A stretch of DNA of 64,000 nt, from NCBI RefSeq assembly GCF_036511935.1, contig NZ_AP028878.1, positions 558,001-622,000 of the forward strand, in the 5' to 3' direction. This document shows, one piece after another, positions 51,237-60,237 of the stretch. A model generated the notes under the pieces. That model worked only from the letters and a program-made list of their open reading frames with translations, searched no databases and had not been told where the DNA came from. The stretch comes from Marinobacter nanhaiticus D15-8W. GTDB lineage: Bacteria > Pseudomonadota > Gammaproteobacteria > Pseudomonadales > Oleiphilaceae. Position numbers and translations under genes: made by a program. Each line of letters starts with the position of its first letter. Position 1 is the stretch's first letter.

Positions 51237-52520
51237 CTACTCTGCTTCGATCAGCGACGCGTGAACGCCCAGGGTCTTGAGCTTGTCGATAAGGCCGTTA
51301 TAGCCTCGCATCGCCATATGCACATCCTTGATCCGGCTCTGGCCATCGGCGCAGAAGGCGGCCATCACGAGGGCCATGCTACCGCGCAGGTCGGTGGAGG
51401 ACACGTCAGCGCCTTTCAGCCTGGCGATACCGTGCGTCGTGATCTTGCCCGGCTCACACGAGATGGCGTCTTCGCTGAAGCGGCTCAGTTCGCGGGCGTA
51501 GGCGATGCGCTCGGGATAACGGTAATCAAATGTGCGGGAGATGCCGTTGGCTTTCATACCCAACAGCACATAGAAGGACTGCATGTCAGAGATAACGCCC
51601 GGGTGGGTCCCGCACGCGAGCTCGAACGGTTGAATACCCTGGCGAATACATTCGCCGGATATGAACACCGAGTCCGAATTGCGGTAAAGATCGATCCCCG
51701 CTTCTTCCAGGTGCAATAATGGGACCTTCATGTGTTTGAACGGCACGCCCTCGACGAACACGTTGCCGCCGGTCATCGCTGCGAAAACAATCCAGGTAAG
51801 CGCCTCTATCCGGTCGGGCATGACGGCAAAGGATGCACCGCGCATGGGGCCTCCCACGCCTTTCACCCGAATCAGGCTGTTGCCATAGTTCTCGATGTGG
51901 GCGCCCATCTGGCCCAGCATGTCGATCAGGTCCTCGACTTCAGGAGTGATATAGGCGTTGCGGATCTCAGTGGTGCCGGTCGCCACCGAGGCGCACATCA
52001 GAGCATTTTCGGTACCCCCGACAGTGGAAATAGGGAAGTCGATTGCCCCGCCTTTGAACGAACCGTTGATTTCAATGTAGTCGGCTTCTTCCTTGACGTC
52101 GCACCCCAGGTCTTTCCAGACCATCATATGCAGGTCATAGCCGCGTGAGCCGATCTTGCAACCGCCCGGATAAGGGATGCGTGCGGTACCATTGCGCACG
52201 ATCTGGCTGGCGGTTAGCAGGTAGGTGGTTCTGATAGGAAGGTCATAGTTGTCGATGGATTCATAGGACAGGCTCGGTGTCCTTATCTCCACGAACTCTC
52301 GCTCATCGTCGGCCTCGACCTTGGCGCCCAGTTCCCGCATGAAGCGGATCTTCTCCACGACATCCACCAACTGGGTGGGGAAGTTACGGATACGCACGGG
52401 CTCTTCAGCCAGCATGGAGGCCGCCAGCAAACGTGTGGCAGAGTTCTTCGCCCCGCTGACCTTGACCTTGCCCGAAGGAACCTGGCCGCCTTCAACAATC
52501 ATGTCGTATTTCATGGACAT
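51237..52520 (-). CDS. MurA-like UDP-GlcNAc 1-carboxyvinyltransferase paralogue
   Basis: A 427-residue EPSP-synthase-fold protein. The start at 52520 follows AAGGAGAAGG. Catalytic positions of MurA are kept: Lys25-Asn26 ('SGAKNSATRLLAASML'), Arg97 ('LPIRTTYLL'), Cys121 with Arg126 ('PGGCKIGSRGYDLHM'), Asp in 'PGVISDMQSFYVLL' and Arg in 'SSTDLRGSMALVM'. Around them the sequence is clearly unlike housekeeping MurA (for instance 'KNSAT' for 'KNAAL', 'RGYDLHM' for 'RPVDLH'). It would move enolpyruvate from PEP to a UDP-HexNAc. Being directly upstream of the murB gene and downstream of gumD, it probably provides a modified sugar nucleotide for the polysaccharide. Confidence 0.88.
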   Translation of the reverse strand: MSMKYDMIVEGGQVPSGKVKVSGAKNSATRLLAASMLAEEPVRIRNFPTQLVDVVEKIRFMRELGAKVEADDEREFVEIRTPSLSYESIDNYDLPIRTTYLLTASQIVRNGTARIPYPGGCKIGSRGYDLHMMVWKDLGCDVKEEADYIEINGSFKGGAIDFPISTVGGTENALMCASVATGTTEIRNAYITPEVEDLIDMLGQMGAHIENYGNSLIRVKGVGGPMRGASFAVMPDRIEALTWIVFAAMTGGNVFVEGVPFKHMKVPLLHLEEAGIDLYRNSDSVFISGECIRQGIQPFELACGTHPGVISDMQSFYVLLGMKANGISRTFDYRYPERIAYARELSRFSEDAISCEPGKITTHGIARLKGADVSSTDLRGSMALVMAAFCADGQSRIKDVHMAMRGYNGLIDKLKTLGVHASLIEAE

Positions 52521-52591
52521 TCCTTCTCCTTGGTTTGGAATTCCTGGGAGCCTGTGCCGCTCGGGCATCCAAGGCCAATGCATGTGCCACA

Positions 52592-54082
52592 TCAATAGGC
52601 TGTTTTGGAGAACAGCGAGAAGGGCGTCTTTATGAGGATCTTGATGTCGGACCAGATGGACCAGGTGTTGATGTACTCCAGGTCGAGTTCCACCCGGCGC
52701 AGCATCTTTTCCAGGGTATCCGTCTCGCCGCGCAGGCCGTTGACCTGGGCCAGCCCGGTCATCCCCGGCTTGATCCGGTGGCGCAGCATGTAGGACTGGA
52801 TCTTGTTGGTGTAGAGGTCGTTGTGTTCGATCGCGTGAGGGCGGGGCCCGACGAGGGACATGGTCCCCTGCAGCACATTGAACAGCTGTGGCAGCTCGTC
52901 GATGCTGGTGCGGCGGATGAAGCGGCCTATCCGGGTGATACGGTCGTCATTCTGGGTGGCCTGTTTCACCCGCTTGTCGAAGTGCATGTACATCGATCGG
53001 AATTTCCACACTTCGATCACCTTTCCATCCCAGCCATGGCGCTTCTGCTTGAAGATCACCGGGCCGGGCGAGGACTGCCACACCAGGTAGGCGATCGCGA
53101 TCATCAGCGGGCTCAACAGCGTCAGCGCCAGCAGGGCGACGGTCTTGTCGATCATGCTCTTGGCCAGCGCCTGGGATTGGGAGACCAAAGGGCTTTCCGA
53201 AAGCGAGATCAGCGGCAGGCCGTTGAGTTCCTTGACCGAGTGGTTGAGTAGCCGCATGGCAAAGATATCCGGCACCCAGACCACATCCACGGGTACGTCG
53301 GCCAGCTTGCGACAGGCTTCTTCGATCGTCGCCGAACAGGTGATAGGTAGGGCAATGTAGACCCGGGTGATGTTGTTCGACTGCAGAATCTGCAGCAGTT
53401 CGTCGAAGTCACCCAGGTAGGGCACGGGGTCGCGGACCCAGCGGTCGAGACCTTCCTTGTTGTCGTCCACCACACCGATAACACGGTCCGGCATCCAGGC
53501 ATTGCTGGTAATGCTTTCCACCAGGTGTTCCGCCAGCCAGTAGGAACCGAGTACCACGGCCCGAATGGGCTGCCGCCGGGTGTAGCGATAACGTTCGGAA
53601 AGCTTGAAGGAAATCTGGTAGGCCAGCACCTGGGCGAGGTAACCGGCGGCTGCCCAGCTGATAATGACCATGCGGGAGAAGTCCTCACCGGTCTTTGTCA
53701 CGAAGGTGGCGACCACGGTGAGCGCCACGACCAGCAGCCATGACCGGGCCAGACGCAGGCAGGTGTCTATGCGGCCGGAGAAGCGTCGGAACACGCCGCG
53801 CCACTCGTAGACCACCAGGATCAGCAGGCCGGCAATCAGCGCCAATGTCCGATAGTGTTCAAGGATAACGCCGCCATCCCGCCACCACGCCAGAGCAAAC
53901 ATCACCGCAACGGAGATGACGATACTCAGGCCGATCTGGATGTAGTGAAGAAGATTATCGTGGTTCTGCAATAAACGTTTGGGTCGTTTGAGCACAGGCG
54001 AAAACGCCGACGCGGCTCGAATGCTGTCCTCTGTAGCCGAATTCCAGTCCACTGGCACACTCCTTTGCCGAAAGCTGCTCAT
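52592..54082 (-). CDS. gumD: Undecaprenyl-phosphate glucose phosphotransferase (GumD/WcaJ family)
   Basis: A 496-residue priming enzyme. The N-terminal half has about four TM helices ('YIQIGLSIVISVAVMFALAW', 'LALIAGLLILVVYEW', 'SWLLVVALTVVATFV') and a CoA-binding-like domain 'VVLGSYWLAEHLVESI'. A further TM precedes the catalytic bacterial sugar transferase domain: 'SPGPVIFKQKRHGWDGK', 'VWKFRSMYMHFD', 'RTSIDELPQLFNVLQGTMSL', 'VGPRPHAIEHN' and 'RHRIKPGMTGLAQVNGLRGE'. It transfers Glc-1-P from UDP-Glc to undecaprenyl phosphate, the first step of the repeat unit. ATG at 54082 is used; a TTG at 54106 would add 8 residues. First gene of the minus-strand arm. Confidence 0.92.
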   Translation of the reverse strand: MSSFRQRSVPVDWNSATEDSIRAASAFSPVLKRPKRLLQNHDNLLHYIQIGLSIVISVAVMFALAWWRDGGVILEHYRTLALIAGLLILVVYEWRGVFRRFSGRIDTCLRLARSWLLVVALTVVATFVTKTGEDFSRMVIISWAAAGYLAQVLAYQISFKLSERYRYTRRQPIRAVVLGSYWLAEHLVESITSNAWMPDRVIGVVDDNKEGLDRWVRDPVPYLGDFDELLQILQSNNITRVYIALPITCSATIEEACRKLADVPVDVVWVPDIFAMRLLNHSVKELNGLPLISLSESPLVSQSQALAKSMIDKTVALLALTLLSPLMIAIAYLVWQSSPGPVIFKQKRHGWDGKVIEVWKFRSMYMHFDKRVKQATQNDDRITRIGRFIRRTSIDELPQLFNVLQGTMSLVGPRPHAIEHNDLYTNKIQSYMLRHRIKPGMTGLAQVNGLRGETDTLEKMLRRVELDLEYINTWSIWSDIKILIKTPFSLFSKTAY

Positions 54083-54453
54083 GAGATAATGCAAGCAACC
54101 TGCCAAAAAAATATTTTCAACAAAACAAAACCTTAGGAAAAAGCAGTGTTTCAGGGGTGTACTAAATAAGCCCTGTTGCCCAGTTTCGGTGCGCTCTGTT
54201 GCAGGAGTTTGATAGTTTCGCGAAATTCAGTGTTATTTCATTATTTGTGTTTTAAGTTTAATGCTTCTATTAATATTATTTTTAATTCATTTTTAGAAAT
54301 AATTATTTAAAATCAATTACTTGAGTGTTGTTTTGATCCTTGCGGGTAGATCCGATGTTTAATTCGGTTTTGTTCGTATGTAGTAGTTTTATTCTATCGA
54401 TGGTGAAGGCTTGTCTTTAATGCGTACATATTAATTGCACATGGTGTGTTCAA
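54083..54453 (-). promoter_or_regulatory. AT-rich region upstream of gumD
   Basis: No gene is seen. About 54200-54450 is sharply richer in A and T than the rest of the window, with many runs of T and A and no ORF. It lies upstream of the gumD operon and downstream of the helicase gene, so it probably contains the promoter of the minus-strand polysaccharide arm and may bind a silencer of the H-NS/MvaT kind. Individual -35/-10 boxes cannot be chosen with confidence in such sequence. Confidence 0.45.
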
Positions 54454-56769
54454 TTATTTCTTGTGTAGATGATTTGGCGCCGGATTTGAGTTGGCATCTT
54501 TGTTTGTCATGTCCTCAAACCACCATTGTGGAAGCAACGAACGGACTTGCGGCTGGCTGTAACGATCGTCGATCAGCCAGATAACGCCCCTGTCTTCGGG
54601 GGTGCGAATGACACGGCCGGCGGCCTGGGTCACTTTCTGCAGGCCGGGATAGAGATAGGTGTATTCGTAGCCAGCGCCAAAACGGTCGTGCAGGCGTTGC
54701 TTGAGGATATCGTGCCAGGCGTCGAACGGCGGCAGACCCAAGGTCGCGACGAAGGCACCGATCAGGCGTTTGCCGGGTAGGTCGATGCCTTCGCCAAAAG
54801 CGCCGCCCAGCACGGCAAAACCCACGCCACGACTGTCTGCAGTAAACCGATCGAGAAAGTTGTTTCTCTCCTCATACCCCATGTCCGGGTGCTGCTGCCA
54901 GACTGGTATATCGGCAGCTCTTGCCTGGAGTGCGTCCATGGCCGCTTTCAGATAGGCAAAACTGCTGAAGTAAGCCAGGTAGTTTCCCGGTTGCTGGCGA
55001 TACTGCTGAGTGATGATCTGCGCAATCGGTTCCAGGGAAGAATCGCGGTGCTGACGTCGGGTGCTCACATGGCGAGCGAACTGCACCTGCAATTGCCTGG
55101 CGCTGAAGGGACTCTCGATGGCTTGCCAGCAAGTGCTGTCCGGCAAGCCGAGCAGGTCCCGGTGGTAAACGCCCGGGCTTAGTGTTGCGGAGAACAGCAG
55201 CGTGCTGCCTGCGGCTTCGAAGCGAGGCTTGAGGAAGTCCGCCGGAATCAGGTTCTGGATGGTCAGGGCCGCCTTGCCGCGCCCGCCGGTTCGCAACTCA
55301 CACAGGGAATGGTCGCCGAAGACCTCGGCCAGGCGTGTGAAGGCCAGGCATTCGAACATCAGTTCCTGCAGGGCCAGGTCCGGCGGCTGTTCGGTCAGGT
55401 AATCGGTGATTGCGGAAACCAGCAGGTTCAGGCTGGGCAAGAGCGCCTTGGGGATTGAGTCGAGAAACTGGGTCTGGTCCCGATCGCTTGTCTGTTCTTC
55501 GGGAAGGGCGTCTCGGATCAACGCCCGCCACTGGCTGGCGACCCGGTTCATCGGGCCCTTGAGTTCCGCGGGTGCCTGACGCCGCACCTGCAACAGGCGG
55601 GACTGACGTAGGGTAACCGAGTACATACCCCGGGCCCGGTCGACCAGGTTGTGGGCCTCGTCCACCAGCAGGCTGATGTTCCACTCGTTCTGGCGTGTCA
55701 GCCCGTGCAGCAGGGCATGCTGGTCGAACATGCGATTCACATCCCCGACCACCAGGTCACTCCAGCGGGCCATTTCCTGGGCCAGGAAGTACGGGCAGAG
55801 CGTATGTTCAGCGGCGATACGGCTCAGGGCCTCGCGTGTGAGGATGCCCTCGAAATCGGCTGCCGCCTGGCGCGCCGCCGGCAGGCGGTCGAAGAAACCC
55901 TGGGCCAACGGGCAGGACTCGCCGTGGCAGGCCTTGTCGGGCTGCTCGCAGGCATGATCCTTGGCACTCAGTTCCAGGATGCGTAGTGGTAGAGCGTTGG
56001 TCTGAGCATCACGCAGTTGCTGCAGGCTGTCCAAAGCCAGCCGGCGACCGGGGTTTCGGGTCGTCAGATAGAAGAGACGGTCCTGTCCGGCCTTGGGCAT
56101 GGCCATCAAGGCAGGAAACAACGTGCCGAGTGTCTTGCCCAGTCCGGTTGGCGCCTGGACCATCAGCGTCTCTCCGCGCAGGCTGTTCTTGTAGACCGTC
56201 TCCGACAATTGGCGTTGGCCGACACGAAAATTGCCGTAGGGGAACTTCAGCGCTATAAGCGCCTGGTTCCGCTGGCGCCGATGGCTTTCTTCCTGCTGTG
56301 CCCATTGGCGGTAGGCTTCACAGAGTTCGGTCAGCTCCTGCCACAGGCTGTCCGCCGAGGCGGATTCCTTGATAACGGTTTCCTTCTCCTTGCCGACATC
56401 GAAGTAAACCAGAGCCAGTTCGACGCTGTCCTTGCCTGTGGTATGGCAGTGAAGCGCGCCGTACGCGCGCAGCTGCGCACGATGCAGGGCCCGTTGGGGT
56501 TCGGAGATTCGCGCCAGGTCGCCGCGATGGGTTTTGATTTCCTCAATACGGTTGGCCAGGGGGGCGTAGCCGTCTGCGCGACCGCTGAGTTGCAGGCCGG
56601 CACATTCGCCGGCGAGGGCAAATTCCCGCTGGTAGTCTGGTCCCCGTCGGGCCTGGACCTTGCCGTGGCCGGCAATGCCTTCCTCGGAACTCGGCGCCGG
56701 GGTGTAGCGGTGGTCCAGGTCGCCGCGGCGGGCGGCGAACTCGCAGAGGGTACGCACGGCAACGCGCAT
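54454..56769 (-). CDS. Nuclease-helicase: PD-(D/E)XK domain plus XPD/DinG-type Fe-S helicase
   Basis: A 771-residue protein starting with a TGATG overlap on the FAN1-like gene. N-terminal third: a PDDEXK/Cas4-like motif 'LSGRADGY' followed by 'NRIEEIKTHRGD'. Helicase: Walker A in 'VQAPTGLGKTLGTLFPAL' (about 206-213), Fe-S cluster cysteines 'DHACEQPDKACHGESCPLAQ' and later 'HTLCPYFLAQ', DEAH box in 'LLVDEAHNLVDRA', and C-terminal motifs 'LLFSATLSPGVYH', 'YLAYFSSFAYLKA', 'GAFGEGIDLPGKRLIG', 'KVTQAAGRVIRTPEDRGVIW'. This is an SF2 5'-3' helicase of the XPD/DinG group. Coupled translation with a FAN1-type nuclease implies joint action in DNA repair. Confidence 0.9.
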   Translation of the reverse strand: MRVAVRTLCEFAARRGDLDHRYTPAPSSEEGIAGHGKVQARRGPDYQREFALAGECAGLQLSGRADGYAPLANRIEEIKTHRGDLARISEPQRALHRAQLRAYGALHCHTTGKDSVELALVYFDVGKEKETVIKESASADSLWQELTELCEAYRQWAQQEESHRRQRNQALIALKFPYGNFRVGQRQLSETVYKNSLRGETLMVQAPTGLGKTLGTLFPALMAMPKAGQDRLFYLTTRNPGRRLALDSLQQLRDAQTNALPLRILELSAKDHACEQPDKACHGESCPLAQGFFDRLPAARQAAADFEGILTREALSRIAAEHTLCPYFLAQEMARWSDLVVGDVNRMFDQHALLHGLTRQNEWNISLLVDEAHNLVDRARGMYSVTLRQSRLLQVRRQAPAELKGPMNRVASQWRALIRDALPEEQTSDRDQTQFLDSIPKALLPSLNLLVSAITDYLTEQPPDLALQELMFECLAFTRLAEVFGDHSLCELRTGGRGKAALTIQNLIPADFLKPRFEAAGSTLLFSATLSPGVYHRDLLGLPDSTCWQAIESPFSARQLQVQFARHVSTRRQHRDSSLEPIAQIITQQYRQQPGNYLAYFSSFAYLKAAMDALQARAADIPVWQQHPDMGYEERNNFLDRFTADSRGVGFAVLGGAFGEGIDLPGKRLIGAFVATLGLPPFDAWHDILKQRLHDRFGAGYEYTYLYPGLQKVTQAAGRVIRTPEDRGVIWLIDDRYSQPQVRSLLPQWWFEDMTNKDANSNPAPNHLHKK

Positions 56770-58496
56770 CAGCGGCTCTCCAGCCAGCGCACGTAGCACA
56801 CTGAAACTGCGATACCATGATCGAGGCAGAATTCCAGCCAGCGCTTCTGGTGATCCTGCAGTCGATCGCCAGGGCCCTTCACCTCGATCATCTCGTAGCC
56901 CTGCTCGGCGGGCCGGAATTGGATCAGGTCCGGCAAGCCGCTGCGATGCTCCTTCAGGTCCCGCAGCAGGCGTTGGAAAATCAGCTTGAGGTGGGTTGCG
57001 GGAATGCAGTGCAACGCCATCTCCAGCAAGTCCTCAGTCAGTACTGGCCAGATAACGAAAGGCGAGTTGATGCCCTGCTTCTCACGCCAGGCCTGACGGA
57101 TCCGGTGCTTGTAGTCGTCGCTGTCCAGGGTGGCGAGGCAGGTGTCGAACAGGTCCTGACGGCGTTCCACGAAATCCTCCCGATGCAGATCCGCCGGCGC
57201 CATGTGGAACGGATGGAAGAAGGCGCCGGGCAGGGGCGCGTAGAGTGCCGGCCAGCACAGCAAGCCAAACAGGCCGTTGAGCAGGGTATTCTCCACGTAG
57301 CAGACGGGTGTCTCTTCGGTGCCCAGATGCTCGAGGGCCGCCCATTCCACCGAGTGGAGCCCGGGGTGCGGCAGCTGCAGGGTGAACTCGGGGATCTTCG
57401 GTCGGGCCGACACGGGTGGGGCGTCGTATTCGAGCTTTTTCGCCAAACGACGGGTCAGGCGCTCGAGGCCCCTGAGTTCTCCGTCGCCGCGCGGGGCTTC
57501 CAATGCTTCGTTGGCGATCGACCAGGCATCCTCGAAACGCTTCTGGCGCTCCATCAATCGCAGCTGCCGGAGTCGCGCTTCGCGATGCTGGCTTTCGTCC
57601 CAGGCCGCCAAGGCCAGTTCTGGATCGCCGCTGCGTTCGGCCTGGCGACCCAGTTCCAGCAGTAGCCGTCCCCTACGGCTCTCCAGCCAGGGATTGCAAG
57701 TATCTGCGGCGGGCACGTCCGGCCAGATGGCAGCCGGTGATTCCCCTTGGTCGAGCCGCTCGCGACAGCTCTGCATCTGCAGGTAGCGATCCACGTCATT
57801 GCGGCTCTGGAAAGCCCGGGAATCCGGCGTAAACGGCACCGGTTCGTAGCTGTGATGGCCCAGCTCCACCAACACAAAATCCGACCAGCTTTGACGCAGG
57901 TTGCCGAAGAACATCAGCCGAATGCGATCGAACAGCGGCATTTGATTCAGGGCGACCAGACGGTCATCCGCATCGGGCCACCATTCGGAGAATCGCCGAG
58001 GCTCCGGATTGGCCTCCAGGAAATGTTCGAGCATCGCGCGCTTGCTAGCCGAACGGGGCAGCCCGGCTTCGCTCAGCGCCTTGGCGAGTGCAGTTCTGCA
58101 TTCCGGGGCGGTCAGGACATGGAAAAGCGCGGCGACATCCAGGGTCGGGTCCGCTTCAACCCAGCCAGCCTCCTCAAGTTCGTCCAATGCGTCGGCCACC
58201 GGGCAGCCGAGCTCTGCGTAATTCAGCCGGCTTTCGCGGAACAGCTCGCCCGTGCGCATCACCAGGCGTACCAGTAGGGCTCGTGCCGGCTGGGCCAGCT
58301 GAATGAATCCATCGATCAGGGCCAGCTCATCCGCAAGCAGCAGATCGCTGTGATGCTGGCGGACCCAGTTCACTACCGTTTCGAAATTGCGCAGGTAGTA
58401 GAGTGGATCGTCCAGCGAAGCGGTTTGGGGACGCGGTATCATCAACAGTGTTGGGTATTCGTTCGGGAATCGTGGTGGGCAATGCGGAGTGGGCAT
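56769..58496 (-). CDS. FAN1-like VRR-NUC nuclease
   Basis: A 575-residue protein (557 if the Met at 58442 is used, where 'MIPRPQTASLDDPLYYLRNF' begins the conserved part). The C-terminal VRR-NUC nuclease has 'GLPDLIQF' (520-527) and 'YEMIEVKGPGDRLQDHQKRW' with the PD-ExK residues Asp523, Glu538 and Lys540. Upstream lie a FAN1-type SAP/helical region ('SASKRAMLEHFLEANPEPRR') and a TPR-like stretch (about 270-350). Bacterial FAN1 incises 5' flaps and interstrand crosslinks. Gene pair with the Fe-S nuclease-helicase downstream; neither start has a strong ribosome-binding site. Confidence 0.9.
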   Translation of the reverse strand: MPTPHCPPRFPNEYPTLLMIPRPQTASLDDPLYYLRNFETVVNWVRQHHSDLLLADELALIDGFIQLAQPARALLVRLVMRTGELFRESRLNYAELGCPVADALDELEEAGWVEADPTLDVAALFHVLTAPECRTALAKALSEAGLPRSASKRAMLEHFLEANPEPRRFSEWWPDADDRLVALNQMPLFDRIRLMFFGNLRQSWSDFVLVELGHHSYEPVPFTPDSRAFQSRNDVDRYLQMQSCRERLDQGESPAAIWPDVPAADTCNPWLESRRGRLLLELGRQAERSGDPELALAAWDESQHREARLRQLRLMERQKRFEDAWSIANEALEAPRGDGELRGLERLTRRLAKKLEYDAPPVSARPKIPEFTLQLPHPGLHSVEWAALEHLGTEETPVCYVENTLLNGLFGLLCWPALYAPLPGAFFHPFHMAPADLHREDFVERRQDLFDTCLATLDSDDYKHRIRQAWREKQGINSPFVIWPVLTEDLLEMALHCIPATHLKLIFQRLLRDLKEHRSGLPDLIQFRPAEQGYEMIEVKGPGDRLQDHQKRWLEFCLDHGIAVSVCYVRWLESR

Positions 58497-58582
58497 CAGG
58501 GCCGCCCATATCCTGCCTGTAGATTGGCGGCCCTGAAGGTAAGTTGCAAGGGGTTTATGGTTACCGGAATACTGCGTTTTTT

Positions 58583-59995
58583 CTAGCGCCAGATCGAGGT
58601 GTCGATCTTATCCGCCAGTTCCGGGTAGTCCTTGCCTTTGAAGTGTGGCACGTCACCGGCCTTGCGCTGGGCCATGTAGTCCTTGGTCAGCTTCACGACG
58701 GTGCCGGAAAGCATCACGATGGCAATCAGGTTGACGGTAGCCATCAGGCCCATCGACGCATCGGCCGTATTGAAGACCGTGACCACGGCTTCGTAGCTGC
58801 CCCAAATCACCATGCCCAAGGCCGAAAATCGCAACAGCGTGATCCAAAGATCGCTGCTGCCCCCCAGGTAGATCATGGCGTTTTCGGCATAGGTATAGTT
58901 GGCGACGATGGATGTGAAGGCAAAGAACAGGATGGCAATCGCAATGAAGTAGCCGCCGAACGGACCCACATGGGCTTCCAGAGCCTGCTGCGTCAATTCC
59001 GTGCCGGTCACGCCGGACTCAGGGTCGAGTACACCCGAAAGCAGGATCATGACGGCGGTGGCGGTACAGATTACCAGGGTGTCCACGAACACGCCGAAGG
59101 CCTGCACCAGACCCTGGGAAGAAGGATGGTGCGGCGCTGGAGTAGCCGTGGCGGCGATATTGGGCGCCGAGCCCATGCCCGCCTCATTGGAGAACAGCCC
59201 CCGTTTGATCCCATTGAGCATGGCGGCGGTAACGGAGCCGGCTACGCCGCCGCCGGCTTCTTCAAGGCCGAACGCGCTTCTGATAATGGTCATGATCACA
59301 CCGGGGACCTCGTCGTAATGCAGGATCATCACGAACAGCGCCATCAGCACATAGGCGCCGGCCATAAACGGCACGACGAATTCGGCAAAACGAACGACCT
59401 TTCGCAGACCGCCAAAGATAACGATGCCGGCAAACACGGCCACCACGATGCCCACGCCCAGCTTGGGAACGCCAAAGGCGCCTTCCATCGCGTCTGCAAT
59501 CGAGTTTGCCTGTACCGCGTTGAACACCAGACCGAAAGAGAGGATCAAACAGACGGCGAATATCCCTCCGGCCCAGGGCGCCTTCAGCCCCTTCGACATG
59601 TAGACCGCTGGTCCACCGCGGTACTGGCCCTTGCCATCACGGACCTTGTAGAGCTGGGCCAGGGTGCTTTCCGCATAGCCGGTGGCCATCCCCACCAGCG
59701 CCACCATCCACATCCAGAAGATCGCGCCCGCCCCGCCGAGGTAGAGAGCGACCGCCACGCCGGCGAGGTTACCGGTCCCGACGCGGGAAGCCAGGCTGGT
59801 ACACAGCGCCTGGAAGGGCGAAATTCCATGCACATCGCTTTCCCGAGAGCCACGAATAGCGCGGATCATTTCGCCGAATTTGAGGAATTGGAGGAACCCC
59901 AGCCGGAGGGTGAAAAACACGCCCACGGCCAGAAGGCCGTATACGAGGACGTAGCCCCAAAGAATGGAATTGAGGAAATCGACAATTGCGGTCAT
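58583..59995 (-). CDS. Sodium:alanine symporter (AGCS family)
   Basis: A 470-residue carrier with about 11 TM helices. Family motifs: 'FLNSILWGYVLVYGLLAVGV', 'SRVGTGNLAGVAVALYLGGA', 'GMATGYAESTLAQLYKVRDG', 'YRGGPAVYMSKGL', 'KRGLFSNEAGMGSAPNIAAT' and 'IVANYTYAENAMIYLG'. The start at 59995 has GGAG 8 bases upstream; the ORF's earlier Met at 60064 adds non-hydrophobic residues. It imports small neutral amino acids (alanine/glycine) with Na+. Monocistronic. Confidence 0.95.
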   Translation of the reverse strand: MTAIVDFLNSILWGYVLVYGLLAVGVFFTLRLGFLQFLKFGEMIRAIRGSRESDVHGISPFQALCTSLASRVGTGNLAGVAVALYLGGAGAIFWMWMVALVGMATGYAESTLAQLYKVRDGKGQYRGGPAVYMSKGLKAPWAGGIFAVCLILSFGLVFNAVQANSIADAMEGAFGVPKLGVGIVVAVFAGIVIFGGLRKVVRFAEFVVPFMAGAYVLMALFVMILHYDEVPGVIMTIIRSAFGLEEAGGGVAGSVTAAMLNGIKRGLFSNEAGMGSAPNIAATATPAPHHPSSQGLVQAFGVFVDTLVICTATAVMILLSGVLDPESGVTGTELTQQALEAHVGPFGGYFIAIAILFFAFTSIVANYTYAENAMIYLGGSSDLWITLLRFSALGMVIWGSYEAVVTVFNTADASMGLMATVNLIAIVMLSGTVVKLTKDYMAQRKAGDVPHFKGKDYPELADKIDTSIWR

Positions 59996-60237
59996 GCAGT
60001 ATCTCCAGCGGCCCTGCCGCGATACCGGGTGAATGTGGGAAGCTTCCGGGAGGCTCCCTGCCAATGCCGCCAGTGTAATGCGCTCACCTCAGCGTTCCGT
60101 TATGCCTTGGTGGACTACCTGTCTGGCTCCGGCAATGTTAGAGGGATCGGGCCTAAGCCCATAGAACACATGCTTTATTCAGCATAGCTGCCAATGGCAT
60201 GATCATCCTGCTGAATTTCATCAGTTAGGGCGTTGCG

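Noticed and set aside
58544..60187. A 547-residue open frame on the plus strand over the AGCS symporter gene
   Set aside because: It mirrors the symporter on the opposite strand, and its His/Gly/Asp-rich composition is that of an antisense frame in GC-rich DNA.
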